From contig JYOE01000002.1 of NCBI GenBank assembly GCA_000955875.1, positions 186,001 through 250,000 on the forward strand: DNA of 64,000 bases. Direction: 5' to 3'. Source of the DNA: Terrabacter sp. 28. GTDB lineage: Bacteria > Actinomycetota > Actinomycetes > Actinomycetales > Dermatophilaceae. The notes under the pieces were generated by a model. That model was given only the letters and a program-made list of their open reading frames with translations. It was not told the DNA's origin and made no database searches. Position numbers and translations under genes: made by a program. Of the stretch, positions 46,612 to 56,337 are shown piece after piece; position 1 is the first letter of the stretch; each line of letters starts with the position of its first letter.

Positions 46612-46971
46612 ATGAAGCGATGGACGCATCCGCAGGATGCCCTGCCACTCATTGCCGGCATCTATGCAGCGTTGTCACCCATCTGGACGACAACCACCAC
46701 CCGGGCCACCACGACGATGATCATCCTCGGCGCCATCGCGGCGGTCGCGGCGGTCGCCGAGCTGGTGCGTCCCGACATCCTCCCCCTCGAGGGGCTCACC
46801 GCCCTCATCGGCGTGGCGTTCATCGTCGCGCCGTGGGTCATGGGGTTCAGCGACACCCGCCCGATGGCGTGGACCGCGTGGATCGTCGGCGCCGTCACGT
46901 TCCTCGTCGGCGCCGCCGACCTCCAGGTGACCCGCATGCATCACCGCGAGGGCACCGCCACGTCGCACTGA
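46612..46971 (+). CDS. SPW-repeat membrane protein
   Basis: A 119-residue membrane protein with four hydrophobic helices in two SPW-type repeats (AALSPIWTTT and APWVMGFSDT), the motif preceding each helix pair. Function unknown. ATG at 46612 (MKRWTHPQDALPLIAG); AGAGGG lies somewhat far upstream. It is divergent from tetR and ends at a strong terminator. Confidence 0.85.
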   Translation: MKRWTHPQDALPLIAGIYAALSPIWTTTTTRATTTMIILGAIAAVAAVAELVRPDILPLEGLTALIGVAFIVAPWVMGFSDTRPMAWTAWIVGAVTFLVGAADLQVTRMHHREGTATSH

Positions 46972-46981
46972 GCCACGTGCG

Positions 46982-47017
46982 CCGCCCGGGCCGGTGGGAG
47001 AGCACCGGCCCGGGCGG
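46982..47017. terminator. Bidirectional terminator
   Basis: A perfect 15-bp stem, CCGCCCGGGCCGGTG (46982-46996) with CACCGGCCCGGGCGG (47003-47017), loop GGAGAG, between the SPW gene and the convergent ankyrin gene. Confidence 0.88.
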
Positions 47018-47020
47018 TCC

Positions 47021-48382
47021 TCAGCCATCGAGGCCGGCGTCGGTTCTCGTCACGCGTCGCAGCAGGGCCTCGGCCGACGCCGCGCGCGCCCAGCGTGCCC
47101 ACTCGAGCGGCCGGGTGCCATGGCTGTCGTCGCGCGCCTCCGGGTCGGCGCCGGCATCGAGGAGCGCCTGCACGAGCTCGACGTCGTCCATGTAGGCGGC
47201 CTGGTGCAGGGCCGTGCGCCCGTCGCGCCGGGCGTCGAGGTCGGCACCGGCAGCCACGGCAGCGCGCACGGCTTCGGGCGATGCGGCCAGGTGGACGTCG
47301 GCGGCCGCCTCGGCGGCCGCGTCGGCGACCGCGTCGCCTGCCGCCCGCTCGACGTGCCCTCCGGTGTCCACCACCTGGTCGGGCAGGAGGCCGTGCGCGG
47401 CCAGGAGGGCGAGCCGCTGGTGGAAGCCGTGCCGCCGTGCCCAGTGGACCTGCCGCGCGACCATCTCGTCGACGGTCTCGGCAGGCTCGCCGGTGCGCCG
47501 GGCCCACACCTCCGACGCCGGCCGCCCGAGTCCGTGGGCGAGGAGCAGCTCGAGGTGGCTGTCGTCCCGGTTGAACATGCGGTTGTAGAGGGCCTGCCGG
47601 TCGTTCGGGTCGGCGCCACGCGCCAGCAGCAGCTGTGCCAGCGGCCGCCACTGCGGGTGCCGGGGCTGTCGCGCCGGACCCTGCTCGCCCTCGCCGAAGG
47701 CGCCGGTCAGGGCCGTGAAAGGGGTCGGCAGCCCCTGCCACAGGTAGCCCGCGTCCGGGTCGGCACCGGCGTCGAGCAGCAGCCGCGCGGTCTCGACCGG
47801 GTCGCGCTGCGGCATCCGGGAGTAGACGACGTGGAGCAACGGGGCCCAGCGGAAGGGCCCGCCCTCCCGGCTCGCCGCCGACGGGTCCGCGGCGAGGTGA
47901 CGGGCCACTGCCTCCGCGTCGCCCGCCACCGCGGCGACGAAGATGCTCCGGTCGACGAGGTGCGGCTCGTTCGCGAGCAGCTGTGCCGCCCGCGCCCACC
48001 TCGCGGGCTCGTCCCGCTCGGTGTACGTCAGGCACGCGAGCGCCAGCACGGCAGAGGCGGACCCCTCCTCCGGGTGCGCGGTGGGAGACTTCGCGCCGTC
48101 GGTGGCAGTCGGGTCGATGGCCGCCGGGTCACGGGTCAGCGGTGCGGCCGCCCGAAGGTAGGCGCGGAGTCGCGGCCAGCTCGGCAGCCCGTACGCCCGC
48201 GCCACGACGAGCTGCGCGTCCGCGAGGGCGAAGGTGGTGGGGTCGGAGGGCACACCCTCGGGATGGTGGCGGGCGGCATGCGCGAGCGCCTCGGGCTCGG
48301 CCAGGCGGACGGCACGCTGCAGCCGTCTCGCATCACGGCGGAACCGCTCGAGGTCGGGGTTGGCGGGCAGGGACAGGGCCAT
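47021..48382 (-). CDS. Ankyrin-repeat protein
   Basis: A 453-residue soluble protein with degenerate ankyrin repeats throughout and clear ones near 225 (ARLLLDAGADPDAGY), 290 (AQLLLARGADPNDR) and 415-435 (TALHQAAYMDDVELVQALLD). The N-terminal ~60 residues (SLPANPDLERFRRDARRLQR) match a segment common to actinobacterial ankyrin proteins. No enzymatic domain is visible; it probably mediates protein contacts. GAGGAGG lies five bases before the ATG at 48382. Confidence 0.85.
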   Translation of the reverse strand: MALSLPANPDLERFRRDARRLQRAVRLAEPEALAHAARHHPEGVPSDPTTFALADAQLVVARAYGLPSWPRLRAYLRAAAPLTRDPAAIDPTATDGAKSPTAHPEEGSASAVLALACLTYTERDEPARWARAAQLLANEPHLVDRSIFVAAVAGDAEAVARHLAADPSAASREGGPFRWAPLLHVVYSRMPQRDPVETARLLLDAGADPDAGYLWQGLPTPFTALTGAFGEGEQGPARQPRHPQWRPLAQLLLARGADPNDRQALYNRMFNRDDSHLELLLAHGLGRPASEVWARRTGEPAETVDEMVARQVHWARRHGFHQRLALLAAHGLLPDQVVDTGGHVERAAGDAVADAAAEAAADVHLAASPEAVRAAVAAGADLDARRDGRTALHQAAYMDDVELVQALLDAGADPEARDDSHGTRPLEWARWARAASAEALLRRVTRTDAGLDG

Positions 48383-48578
48383 GACGGCCTCCTCTCGTCG
48401 CGCCCGCTGTGCGCTGGTCGGGCCGAAAGGAGGTCGGACCGCATACGTCGTGCCACCAGGGAGGCTGAGCCCCTTCCCGCGCACCGGTGGCGCCCTGGAC
48501 GCCACCACCAGCGTACGCGGCTTCCATTACGTGGGCGCCTTTCACGCGTCGCGAACCTCTGCGACATAAGGTGTTCCG

Positions 48579-49379
48579 GTGGCTGAAGCACCTCTGGACC
48601 TCCCGCGCGTCTGGGTCGAGTTCACCGACCCCGCCGACGCGAACCAGCGCTACCGCTGCGACCTCACCTGGCTGACGAGCAGCTGGACGTGCATCTTCGG
48701 CAGCGGCTGCCAGGGCATCTACGCCGGACGGCCCGACGACGGGTGCTGCACGCTCGGCGCGCACTTCACCGAGAAGGACGACTGGAAGCGCGTCGCCAAG
48801 GCGGTCGAGGAGCTCGGCGAGGACGAGTGGGAGTACCACTTGGTCGGCACCGCCACCGGCAGCAAGGACGACTGGACCGAGAAGGAGGACGGCGCCCGCA
48901 AGACGAAGGTCGTCGACGGCGCCTGCATCTTCCTCAACCGCCCCGGCTTCCCCGCGGGCGCCGGCTGCGCGCTGCACCAGCACGCCGTCCTCACCGGTGT
49001 CGAGCCGCACACCCTCAAGCCCGACGTCTGCTGGCAGCTGCCGATCCGACGCACCTTCCGCACGGTCGAGCTGCCCGACGACTCGAGCTACCTCGAGGTG
49101 ACGATCACCGAGTACGACCGCCGCGGGTGGGGGCCGGGAGGCCACGACCTCGACTGGTACTGCTCGGGCAACCCTGAGGCGCACGTCGGGCGCGAGCCCG
49201 TCTACCGCTCCAACGCGCCCGAGCTGACCGAGCTGATGGGGCCACTCGCGTACGCCGAGCTGGCGATCCGGGCCGAGGCGCACCTCGCCCAGGTCAAGGC
49301 GGTCCGCGCCCGCGGCGTGCGCAAGCTGCTGCCGCTGCTCGTGCACCCGGCCACCATCGAGGCCCAGCGGGAGAAGTGA
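48579..49379 (+). CDS. Conserved cysteine-rich protein of unknown function
   Basis: A 266-residue cytoplasmic protein with a Cys cluster in the first 60 residues ([36 protein letters not shown]) and more in [20 protein letters not shown], which looks like a metal or iron-sulfur site as in YkgJ/DUF3109-type proteins. Start GTG at 48579. It ends eight bases before a methyltransferase gene, so the two may form an operon. No function is proposed. Confidence 0.75.
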   Translation: MAEAPLDLPRVWVEFTDPADANQRYRCDLTWLTSSWTCIFGSGCQGIYAGRPDDGCCTLGAHFTEKDDWKRVAKAVEELGEDEWEYHLVGTATGSKDDWTEKEDGARKTKVVDGACIFLNRPGFPAGAGCALHQHAVLTGVEPHTLKPDVCWQLPIRRTFRTVELPDDSSYLEVTITEYDRRGWGPGGHDLDWYCSGNPEAHVGREPVYRSNAPELTELMGPLAYAELAIRAEAHLAQVKAVRARGVRKLLPLLVHPATIEAQREK

Positions 49380-49386
49380 GGTCGGC

Positions 49387-50097
49387 ATGTGCGGTTCCAC
49401 GGGCGAGCGGCCCGAGATCATCCCGTCGCCCAACATCTGGGAGACACCCGACGTCTACGAGGTCGAGAACCGCGGCGTCGACCGCGACCACGTCATCGAG
49501 TCGGCCATGCGCTCGGTGCTCGACTGGGCCGGCCTCGACGTCGTCGACATCGGCTGTGGCACCGGCTTCCACCTCCCCTACTTCGCCTCGACGGCCCGGT
49601 CCGTCACGGGGGTCGAGCCGCACCCACCGCTGGCCGCCCTTGCAGCCCAACGTGTCTCGGGTATGCCGTCCGTGACCGTGCGCGAGGAGGGCGCCGCCGC
49701 GATCGGGGTGCCCGACTCGTCGTTCGACGTCGCGCACGCCCGCTGGGCCTACTTCTTCGGGCCGGGTTCGGAGCCGGGCCTCGCCGAGCTCGACCGTGTC
49801 ATGCGGCCGGGCGGGGCGGCGTTCGTCGTCGACAACGACGCGACCCGCTCGACGTTCGGCACGTGGTTCCGGCGTGCCCTGCCGTCCTACGACCCGCGTG
49901 CCGTCGAGCGGTTCTGGGAGCGGCAGGGCTGGCAGCGCGAGCGGCTCGACATCCGGTGGGACTTCGACTCGCGCGAGGACTTCGAGGCCGTCGTCGGCAT
50001 CGAGTTCGCGCCCGAGCACGCCGACCTGATCCTCGCCGAGCACCCCGACGCGACGGGCGTCGACTACGCCGTCAACCTCTGGCACCGCCGGTTCTGA
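49387..50097 (+). CDS. Class I SAM-dependent methyltransferase
   Basis: A 236-residue enzyme with motif I VVDIGCGTGFHLPYFASTAR near residue 55, SFDVAHARWAYFFGPGSEPG and LDRVMRPGGAAFVVDNDATR. Substrate unknown. It follows the cysteine-rich gene by seven bases. An intergenic repeat begins right after its stop codon. Confidence 0.87.
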   Translation: MCGSTGERPEIIPSPNIWETPDVYEVENRGVDRDHVIESAMRSVLDWAGLDVVDIGCGTGFHLPYFASTARSVTGVEPHPPLAALAAQRVSGMPSVTVREEGAAAIGVPDSSFDVAHARWAYFFGPGSEPGLAELDRVMRPGGAAFVVDNDATRSTFGTWFRRALPSYDPRAVERFWERQGWQRERLDIRWDFDSREDFEAVVGIEFAPEHADLILAEHPDATGVDYAVNLWHRRF

Positions 50098-50144
50098 CCG
50101 TCGAAAGGCCGAAGTCCGAGGCCCCCCACCGGTCGAGTGGCCAC
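50098..50144 (+). repeat. Stop-adjacent GTCGARNGGCC repeat, copy A
   Basis: Directly after the methyltransferase TGA: GTCGAAAGGCCGAAGT (50100-50115), 16 bases, then GTCGAGTGGCCAC (50132-50144). A further degenerate unit, GTCGAGAGGTCAC, lies near 50165. The same two units with the same 16-base spacing follow nadC (minus strand, 53184-53137). Confidence 0.6.
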
Positions 50145-50315
50145 TCTCTGCCGCCCGGTCGCAGTCGAGAGGTCACCTGCGGCCGCCGCGCCCGCGTGGT
50201 CATTTCGACCCATCGACCACTGCGCGCAGTTGGTCATCCCGGCCGACGCGGCGCACCGGCCCGCCTTCCTACCGTGGCTCCACGACCACAGGACCGGACA
50301 CCACGGAGGGACATC

Positions 50316-51431
50316 ATGGAGACCATCGACACCGTCATCATCGGCGCCGGGCAGGCGGGGCTGGCGACGGCTCGCGAGCTCGTCACCCACGGGCACGAGT
50401 GCGTCGTGCTCGAGCGCAACACGGCCGTCGGCGACGGCTGGCGACAGCAGTACGACTCGCTGCGCCTCTACACCTCGGCCAGGCACGACTCGCTGCCCGG
50501 CCTGGCCTTCCCCGGCGACCCGAAGGCCTTCCCCGGCAAGGACGACATCGCCACCTACCTCCAGTCGTATGCCGCCCACTTCCGTCTTCCCGTGCGGCTC
50601 GGCGTACGCGTCGAGCGCCTGACGAGGGCGCCGGGCGGCGACGGGTTCGCCGTGACCACCGACCACGGCGCCATCCAGTGTCGCAACGTCGTCGTCGCCA
50701 CCGGCACCTTCGGCCGCACACCGGTCGTGCCCGCGTTCGGCGCCGACCTCAACCCGTCGATCCTCCAGCTGCACTCGAGCGAGTACCGCCGGCCGAGCCA
50801 GCTGCGAGACGGCCGCGTCCTCGTCGTCGGCGCCTCGCACTCCGGGTGCGACATCGCGTACGAGCTGGCCCAGGACCGGCCGACCGTCCTGGCCGGGCGC
50901 GACTGTGGCCAGATCCCCGTGCGATGGGAGTCGCCCGCCATCCACGCCGTCTTCCCCTTCCTGCTCTTCGCCTGGCGGCACGTGCTCACCCGCCGCACGC
51001 CGATGGGCCGCAAGGCGATGAACGAGATCCGCCACCACGGCGGCCCGATGCTCCGCATCAAGCGCGACGACCTCGCGGCTCGGGGCGTGGACAGGCACCT
51101 CGGGCGGGTCGTCGGCGTCACCGGCGGGCTGCCGACGCTCGACGACGGCACCGTCGTCGACGCGGCCAACGTCATCTGGGCGACCGGCTTCGCGCCCCGG
51201 TTCGACTGGATCGACCTGCCCGTCGTCGGTGACGACGGGTGGCCGCGCGAGTACCGCGGGGTGGCGCGCGACGTCGAGGGCCTCTTCTTCTGCGGCCTCG
51301 CCTTCCAGTACGCGTTCGCCTCGATGGTGCTGCCCGGTGTGGGTCGCGATGCCGCCTACGTCGCCAGCCAGATCATGAAGCGCGCCGGCACGACGGCGCC
51401 GGCGGCACCCCACGCCGCTGTGCGGACCTGA
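50316..51431 (+). CDS. Flavin-containing monooxygenase-like oxidoreductase
   Basis: A 371-residue two-dinucleotide-binding flavoprotein. The FAD motif is TVIIGAGQAGLATARELV at the N-terminus, and the NADP motif is VLVVGASHSGCDIAYELA near residue 170. ATGTFGRTPVVPAF and VIWATGFAPRFDWIDLP follow. It resembles CzcO/YUCCA-type monooxygenases. Substrate unknown. ATG at 50316 set by GGAGGG six bases upstream. Confidence 0.88.
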   Translation: METIDTVIIGAGQAGLATARELVTHGHECVVLERNTAVGDGWRQQYDSLRLYTSARHDSLPGLAFPGDPKAFPGKDDIATYLQSYAAHFRLPVRLGVRVERLTRAPGGDGFAVTTDHGAIQCRNVVVATGTFGRTPVVPAFGADLNPSILQLHSSEYRRPSQLRDGRVLVVGASHSGCDIAYELAQDRPTVLAGRDCGQIPVRWESPAIHAVFPFLLFAWRHVLTRRTPMGRKAMNEIRHHGGPMLRIKRDDLAARGVDRHLGRVVGVTGGLPTLDDGTVVDAANVIWATGFAPRFDWIDLPVVGDDGWPREYRGVARDVEGLFFCGLAFQYAFASMVLPGVGRDAAYVASQIMKRAGTTAPAAPHAAVRT

Positions 51432-51442
51432 GCCGGCATCCG

Positions 51443-53071
51443 TCAGAGAAGGTCGTTCTCGAAGGCGAAAGCGGCTGCAGCAGTGCGGCTCCCGACTCCG
51501 AGCTTGGCGAAGATGTTGCTGAGGTGCCGGGCCACCGTGCGGTCGCTCAGCACGAGGTCGGCCGCGATCTGCGCGTTGCTCCGGCCGGCAGCCACCAGTC
51601 GGAGGACCTCGATCTCGCGCTCGCTCAGTCCTGCCGGCCGGTGCGCCGGCCCGAGCTCGCGACCCACCGCGTCGACGTCCGGCTTGGCCCCGAGCGTCTG
51701 GAACGTCTGGCGGGCCGCGGCGAGCGAGAGCCGTCCTGTCTCGGTGTCGCCGAGGGCGACGAGGGCTCGCCCGGTCGCGGCCTGGGCCGACGCGGCCTCG
51801 TAGGGCATGTCGAGGCGCACCCACGCCTGGTGCGCCCTGCGCAGGTAGGGCAGCGCGCCCGCCGGGTCACCACCCGACAGCTCGACGAGACCACCGGCAC
51901 ACGCAGCCCTCGCAGCAAGGATGTCTGAGCCGAACGACCTTGCGTACGCGTCCAGCTCGGAGGCGCACGCGCGTGCCGTCTCCGTGTCGCCGGTCGCGAG
52001 CAGCACCGCGATCACACCGGGCAGGATGCGAGCGCGGCCCACGTCGGTGCGCGTCTCCGCCAGGAGCCGACGGACGGCGCCGGCAGCGGCCGCCGCTGAG
52101 CCACGGGCGAGCCACAGCAGGGCCGACCCGGGCTGGGGATCATGCCCCTGCTCGGCACTCGTCGCATACGCCTCCTCGGCGTGCACCCAGTCCCCTCGCA
52201 GGCGGTGCAGGTCGCCGAGCTCGGTGGCGGCAAGCCCGATGGCGGGGAAGGCGCCGGCACGGCGGTAGCGGTCGATGGCCGACGCGAGCTCCTCGACCGC
52301 TTCGTCCCACGCCCCGCGTGCCACCATGACCTGGCCGCGGTGCAGGGCGCACTGTCCGGTGAAGGTGACGAGGCCGGGATGCCGCGCGCACCAGCGCTCC
52401 AGCACGTGCGTCCACTCCTCGACGCGGCGCAGGTCCGAGACCTCCTGACAACCCTCGATGGCGGTGCAGTAGACGTTGCCGAGCAGGATCGGCTCAAGGG
52501 TCTGGCCGGCCGTCTCGAGCATCGACTCGTCGAGGAGCGAGAGTCCGTCGGCGATCCGTCCGCCGTAGATCGCCATCCGGCCCTGGGCGCAGAGGCCCGC
52601 CGCGACGAGACCCTGGTCGCCGTGCCGGCGTGCCGCGTCGGTCGCCTGCTCGGCGCACTCGAGGGCGGCCGCGAAGTCACCCCGGCCGAGGTGCACGAAC
52701 ATCCGCGAGAAGCTCAGGTAGCCGGCCTCGAGGCTGCCGTCGGGCAGGTCCGCCACGATGCGCTCACCGCGAGCGAGCCAGCCGGAGGCGGTTGCATGGT
52801 CGCTCGTGAGGCGCGGCACCATCGACAGGTGGAAGGCGCAGCGAGCCGCCCGTTCGGGCTCGTTGGCCGCGACCCGCTTGTCGAAGGCGCGACGGTAGCG
52901 GTCGAGGGCTTCGTCCGGACGGCCGAGCAGCTGGGCCGCCTCCCCCGCCGACTCGAGGTCGGCTGCTGTCAGCCCCTCGGGTTCGAGCGCCGACCAGCGC
53001 TCGAGGGCCGCAGCCCACTCCCCGCGCTCGAACTCGGATCTCGCGCGGACCAGCTCGTCGACGACGCCCAC
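51443..53071 (-). CDS. LuxR-family regulator with TPR-like domain
   Basis: A 542-residue protein. Residues 1-460 are helical, TPR-like repeats (WSALEPEGLTAADLESAGEA; ALDRYRRAFDKRVAANEPE). The last 65 residues are a LuxR HTH: GLSEREIEVLRLVAAGRSNA, then LVLSDRTVARHLSNIFAKLG. No ATPase motif of the LAL type is present. It is convergent with the monooxygenase gene and may or may not control it. Start GTG/ATG near 53071 uncertain. Confidence 0.88.
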   Translation of the reverse strand: MGVVDELVRARSEFERGEWAAALERWSALEPEGLTAADLESAGEAAQLLGRPDEALDRYRRAFDKRVAANEPERAARCAFHLSMVPRLTSDHATASGWLARGERIVADLPDGSLEAGYLSFSRMFVHLGRGDFAAALECAEQATDAARRHGDQGLVAAGLCAQGRMAIYGGRIADGLSLLDESMLETAGQTLEPILLGNVYCTAIEGCQEVSDLRRVEEWTHVLERWCARHPGLVTFTGQCALHRGQVMVARGAWDEAVEELASAIDRYRRAGAFPAIGLAATELGDLHRLRGDWVHAEEAYATSAEQGHDPQPGSALLWLARGSAAAAAGAVRRLLAETRTDVGRARILPGVIAVLLATGDTETARACASELDAYARSFGSDILAARAACAGGLVELSGGDPAGALPYLRRAHQAWVRLDMPYEAASAQAATGRALVALGDTETGRLSLAAARQTFQTLGAKPDVDAVGRELGPAHRPAGLSEREIEVLRLVAAGRSNAQIAADLVLSDRTVARHLSNIFAKLGVGSRTAAAAFAFENDLL

Positions 53072-53136
53072 GACACCCTCCTTCGTCGCAGGGTACGCCT
53101 GCGACGAGGCCAGGCCACGGGTCGAGGAGGCCGCGC

Positions 53137-53184
53137 GTGGCCTCTCGACGGCGCAGGGACCGCCAACTTCGGCGTCTCGACGGG
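53137..53184 (-). repeat. Stop-adjacent GTCGARNGGCC repeat, copy B
   Basis: On the minus strand, directly after the nadC TGA: GTCGAGACGCCGAAGT (53181-53166), 16 bases, then GTCGAGAGGCCAC (53149-53137). Unit order and spacing equal copy A at 50.1 kb, although the spacer sequence differs. Confidence 0.6.
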
Positions 53185-54069
53185 TCAGTCGGTGAGGTCG
53201 AGGGCGATGTCGACGATGGGTGAGCTGTGCGTCAGGCCACCGACGGACACGAAGTCGACGCCGGTGCCGGCGTACTCCCTCACGACCTCGAGCGTGAGGC
53301 CGCCCGTCGCCTCGATCTCGACCGGCTCACCCGCCGCCCGCAGCAGCCGCACCGTCTCGCCGAGCACGTCGACCGACATGTTGTCGCACATGATGAAGCG
53401 CGCGCCGGCGTCGTAGGCCTCCCGCGCCTCGGCGGGCGTCGTGACCTCGACCTGCACGTCCACGTCCGGGAAGCGCTCGCGCACCAGGGCGTACGCCGCG
53501 GCGACGGAGCCCGCGGCCAGCTTGTGGTTGTCCTTGATCATGGCGACGTCGAAGAGCCCCATGCGCTTGTTGGTGCCGCCGCCACAGCGGACGGCGTACT
53601 TCTCCAGCCAGCGCATGCCGGGCGTCGTCTTGCGGGTGTCGAGGACCATGGTCGACGTGCCCTCGAGCGCGTCGGCCCAGCGGCGTGTGTGGGTGGCGAC
53701 GCCCGAGAGCCGGCTGAGGATGTTGAGGATGGTGCGCTCGGCCACGAGGACGACCTGGGTGGGGCCGGTGAGGCGCGCGATGACGTCACCGCGCTCGAGC
53801 CGCGCGCCGTCGTCGTTGACCACCTCGACAGAGGGCACCTGTCCCCCGACCTTCTCGGCGACGGCGGCGAGCACGAGCCCGATCACCGGCACCCCAGCCA
53901 CGACGCCGGGCGCGCGCGCCACGATCTCGGCCGTGCGCACCTGGTCGGCGGGGATCGTCGCGAGGGTCGTCACGTCGAGACCGTCGGGACCGAGGTCCTC
54001 GCGCAGGGCGACGGTGACGAGCTCGCGAGCCCAGTCGAGCGGAAAGCCACTCAGGCCGTCGGCGGTCAC
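53185..54069 (-). CDS. nadC: Nicotinate-nucleotide pyrophosphorylase (carboxylating)
   Basis: A 294-residue quinolinate phosphoribosyltransferase of NAD synthesis. Motifs: LREDLGPDGLDVTTLATIPA, ERTILNILSRLSGVATHTRR, DTRKTTPGMRWLEKYAVRCG and VEIEATGGLTLEVVREYAGT. It overlaps nadB by four bases at its start. Last gene of the operon DUF2520-panC-panD-nadB-nadC; nadA is not in the window. Confidence 0.97.
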   Translation of the reverse strand: MTADGLSGFPLDWARELVTVALREDLGPDGLDVTTLATIPADQVRTAEIVARAPGVVAGVPVIGLVLAAVAEKVGGQVPSVEVVNDDGARLERGDVIARLTGPTQVVLVAERTILNILSRLSGVATHTRRWADALEGTSTMVLDTRKTTPGMRWLEKYAVRCGGGTNKRMGLFDVAMIKDNHKLAAGSVAAAYALVRERFPDVDVQVEVTTPAEAREAYDAGARFIMCDNMSVDVLGETVRLLRAAGEPVEIEATGGLTLEVVREYAGTGVDFVSVGGLTHSSPIVDIALDLTD

Positions 54070-55844
54070 CGGCGTCCCTCCATCCGTGAGTCGTCCTGTG
54101 CCACAGCGGTTTCTGCGGCAGCCGTGTTGTCGAGGTCCAGGCCGTCGAGGTTGGACTGCGGCACCGGCACCACCCGCGCCTCGACCGTTCCCGAGGCCGC
54201 GCGACGCAGGTGCACGTGGTGCAGGAAGTGCTCGTCGTCGCGGGCCGGGAAGTCCTCGCGCACGTGACCGCCGCGGGTCTCCTCACGCAGCGCGGCGGCA
54301 TACGTGAGCGCCCGGCCGAGGTGCAGCAGGTTGGTGGTCTCCCAGCTCTTGGGGCCACCCTGCTTCTCGGCGTCGTCGGTGACGGCACGGGCGGCGAGCT
54401 CGGCGAGCGTCGCCTGCGTGCTGGCCAGCGACGACGCGGAGCGCACCGTGCCCGACCCGGCGGTCATGGCGCGCTGGACGTCGATGCGGCGCTTGCCGCG
54501 GATCAGCTCGGGCTCACCGGCAGGCTCGACGGGCGTGGTCTCGGGCAGCTCGCCGGCGCCGAGCCGGGCCGTGAGGTCGTCGGCGATGCGACGGGCGAAG
54601 ACGAGGCCCTCGAGGAGCGAGTTGGAGGCGAGGCGGTTGGCGCCGTGGACGCCGGTGCACGACGTCTCGCCGCACGCGTACAGGCCCTCGACGGAGGTGC
54701 GGCCGCGCAGGTCGGTGCGCACGCCGCCGGACGCGTAGTGCTGGGCGGGCGCGACGGGGAGCAGCTGGGTGGCCGGGTCGAAGCCGAGCTCGCGGCAGCG
54801 CTGCACGATCGACGGGAAGCGCTGCTCGAGGAACTCGGCGCCGAGGTGGCGGCAGTCGAGGTAGACGTGGTCGGTGCCCGTCTCGCGCATGCGGGCGATG
54901 ATCGCCCTGGCCACGACGTCGCGCGGGGCGAGGTCGGCGAGCGGGTGCTGCCCCTGCATGAACCGCTCCCCCGCCTCGTCGACGAGGAAGGCGCCCTCGC
55001 CGCGGACGGCCTCGGAGATGAGCGGCTGCTGGCCGCGCGAGCCCTCGCCGAGCCAGAGCACCGTCGGGTGGAACTGGACGAACTCGAGGTCGGCGAGCAC
55101 GGCGCCGGCGCGCAGGGCTGCGGCCATGCCGTCGCCGGTCGCGACGGACGGGTTCGTGGTCGAGGCGTAGATCTGCCCGAGGCCACCGGTCGCGAGCACG
55201 ACGGCCCGCGCGTGGGCCGCGCCGACACCGTCGACCTGGCCCTCTCCGATGACGTGCAGCGTGACGCCGCAGACGCGCTCCTCGGCATCGGTGAGCAGGT
55301 CGACGACGAGGGCGTGCTCGATGACCTCGATGCCGGGGTCGTCACGCACGCGGTCGAGCGCGGCGATGAGGGCCCGGCTGATCTCGCGGCCCGTCGCGTC
55401 GCCGCCCGCGTGCAGGATGCGGTCGCGGTGGTGGCCGCCCTCGCGGGTCAGCGAGAGCCCGCCGCTGTCGCCGCGGTCGAAGTCGGCGCCGAGGGCGATG
55501 AGGTCCCAGACGGCGTCGGTGCCCTCGGTGACGAGGGCCTCGACGGCCTCGACGTCACAGAGCCCGACGCCGGCGACGAGGGTGTCGTGCACGTGCTCCG
55601 CGGCGCTGTCCTCGGGTGACATGACGGCCGCGATGCCGCCCTGCGCCCACGCGGTCGAACCCTCGTCGAGCACCGTCTTCGTGACGAGCAGCACGCGGTC
55701 GACACGGCGCCGCAGGCGCAGCGCCGTGGTGAGGCCGGCGATGCCGGAGCCTACGACGATGACGTCGGCGGTGGTCGTCCAGCCGGGCGCGGGCGCACGC
55801 AGCCGCCGCGACACGGTCACGTCGGGGAGCCCGCTCTGCGGCAT
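54066..55844 (-). CDS. nadB: L-aspartate oxidase
   Basis: A 592-residue FAD enzyme that makes iminoaspartate for quinolinate. FAD motif VIVVGSGIAGLTTALRLRRR, STAWAQGGIAAVMSPEDSAA, FVQFHPTVLW, and GLYACGETSCTGVHGANRLA near residue 390. The ATG at 55844 lies in an octamer (gtATGCCG on the minus strand). It follows panD by 11 bp. The C-terminal flavoprotein helical domain is complete. Confidence 0.96.
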   Translation of the reverse strand: MPQSGLPDVTVSRRLRAPAPGWTTTADVIVVGSGIAGLTTALRLRRRVDRVLLVTKTVLDEGSTAWAQGGIAAVMSPEDSAAEHVHDTLVAGVGLCDVEAVEALVTEGTDAVWDLIALGADFDRGDSGGLSLTREGGHHRDRILHAGGDATGREISRALIAALDRVRDDPGIEVIEHALVVDLLTDAEERVCGVTLHVIGEGQVDGVGAAHARAVVLATGGLGQIYASTTNPSVATGDGMAAALRAGAVLADLEFVQFHPTVLWLGEGSRGQQPLISEAVRGEGAFLVDEAGERFMQGQHPLADLAPRDVVARAIIARMRETGTDHVYLDCRHLGAEFLEQRFPSIVQRCRELGFDPATQLLPVAPAQHYASGGVRTDLRGRTSVEGLYACGETSCTGVHGANRLASNSLLEGLVFARRIADDLTARLGAGELPETTPVEPAGEPELIRGKRRIDVQRAMTAGSGTVRSASSLASTQATLAELAARAVTDDAEKQGGPKSWETTNLLHLGRALTYAAALREETRGGHVREDFPARDDEHFLHHVHLRRAASGTVEARVVPVPQSNLDGLDLDNTAAAETAVAQDDSRMEGRR

Positions 55845-55855
55845 ACGGTGGCCTC

Positions 55856-56290
55856 TCAGTCCTGGTAGTCGTGGTGGCGCTCGGTGACGGCGGACGTCAG
55901 GAGGCCGAAGCCGTCGGGGACGTCCCCCGCATCGTGCCCCACCTCGACGACGCGGTTGTGGTCGTCGACGAAGACGACCTGCGGCTCGAAGGTACGCGCC
56001 TCGGCGTCGTCCATGGCGGCGTACGCGATGATGATGACGGTGTCACCGGGCGAGATGAGCCGCGCCGCAGCGCCGTTGATGCAGACGATGCCCGAGCCTC
56101 GCTCGCCCTCGATGGCGTACGTCGTGAGCCGGTTGCCGTTGTCGACGTCGACGACGTCGACCTGCTGACCCGGCCACAGGTCGGCCGCGTCGAGCAGGTC
56201 GCGGTCGATGGTGAGCGACCCGACGTAGTGCAGGTCGGCCTGGGTCACCTTGGCTCGGTGGATCTTCGAGTGGAGCATGAAGCGCTGCAC
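55856..56290 (-). CDS. panD: Aspartate 1-decarboxylase
   Basis: A 144-residue proenzyme that cleaves itself at Gly24-Ser25 ([12 protein letters not shown]) to form the pyruvoyl cofactor; it makes beta-alanine for pantothenate. Other motifs are [16 protein letters not shown] and [20 protein letters not shown]. The GTG at 56290 places Ser at the usual position 25. AAGGAAG lies upstream. The gap to panC is 47 bp. Confidence 0.96.
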   Translation of the reverse strand: MQRFMLHSKIHRAKVTQADLHYVGSLTIDRDLLDAADLWPGQQVDVVDVDNGNRLTTYAIEGERGSGIVCINGAAARLISPGDTVIIIAYAAMDDAEARTFEPQVVFVDDHNRVVEVGHDAGDVPDGFGLLTSAVTERHHDYQD

Positions 56291-56337
56291 GGTCTGGACT
56301 TCCTTGGAGGGTGAAAGACGTTGCGGGTGTGAAGAAC

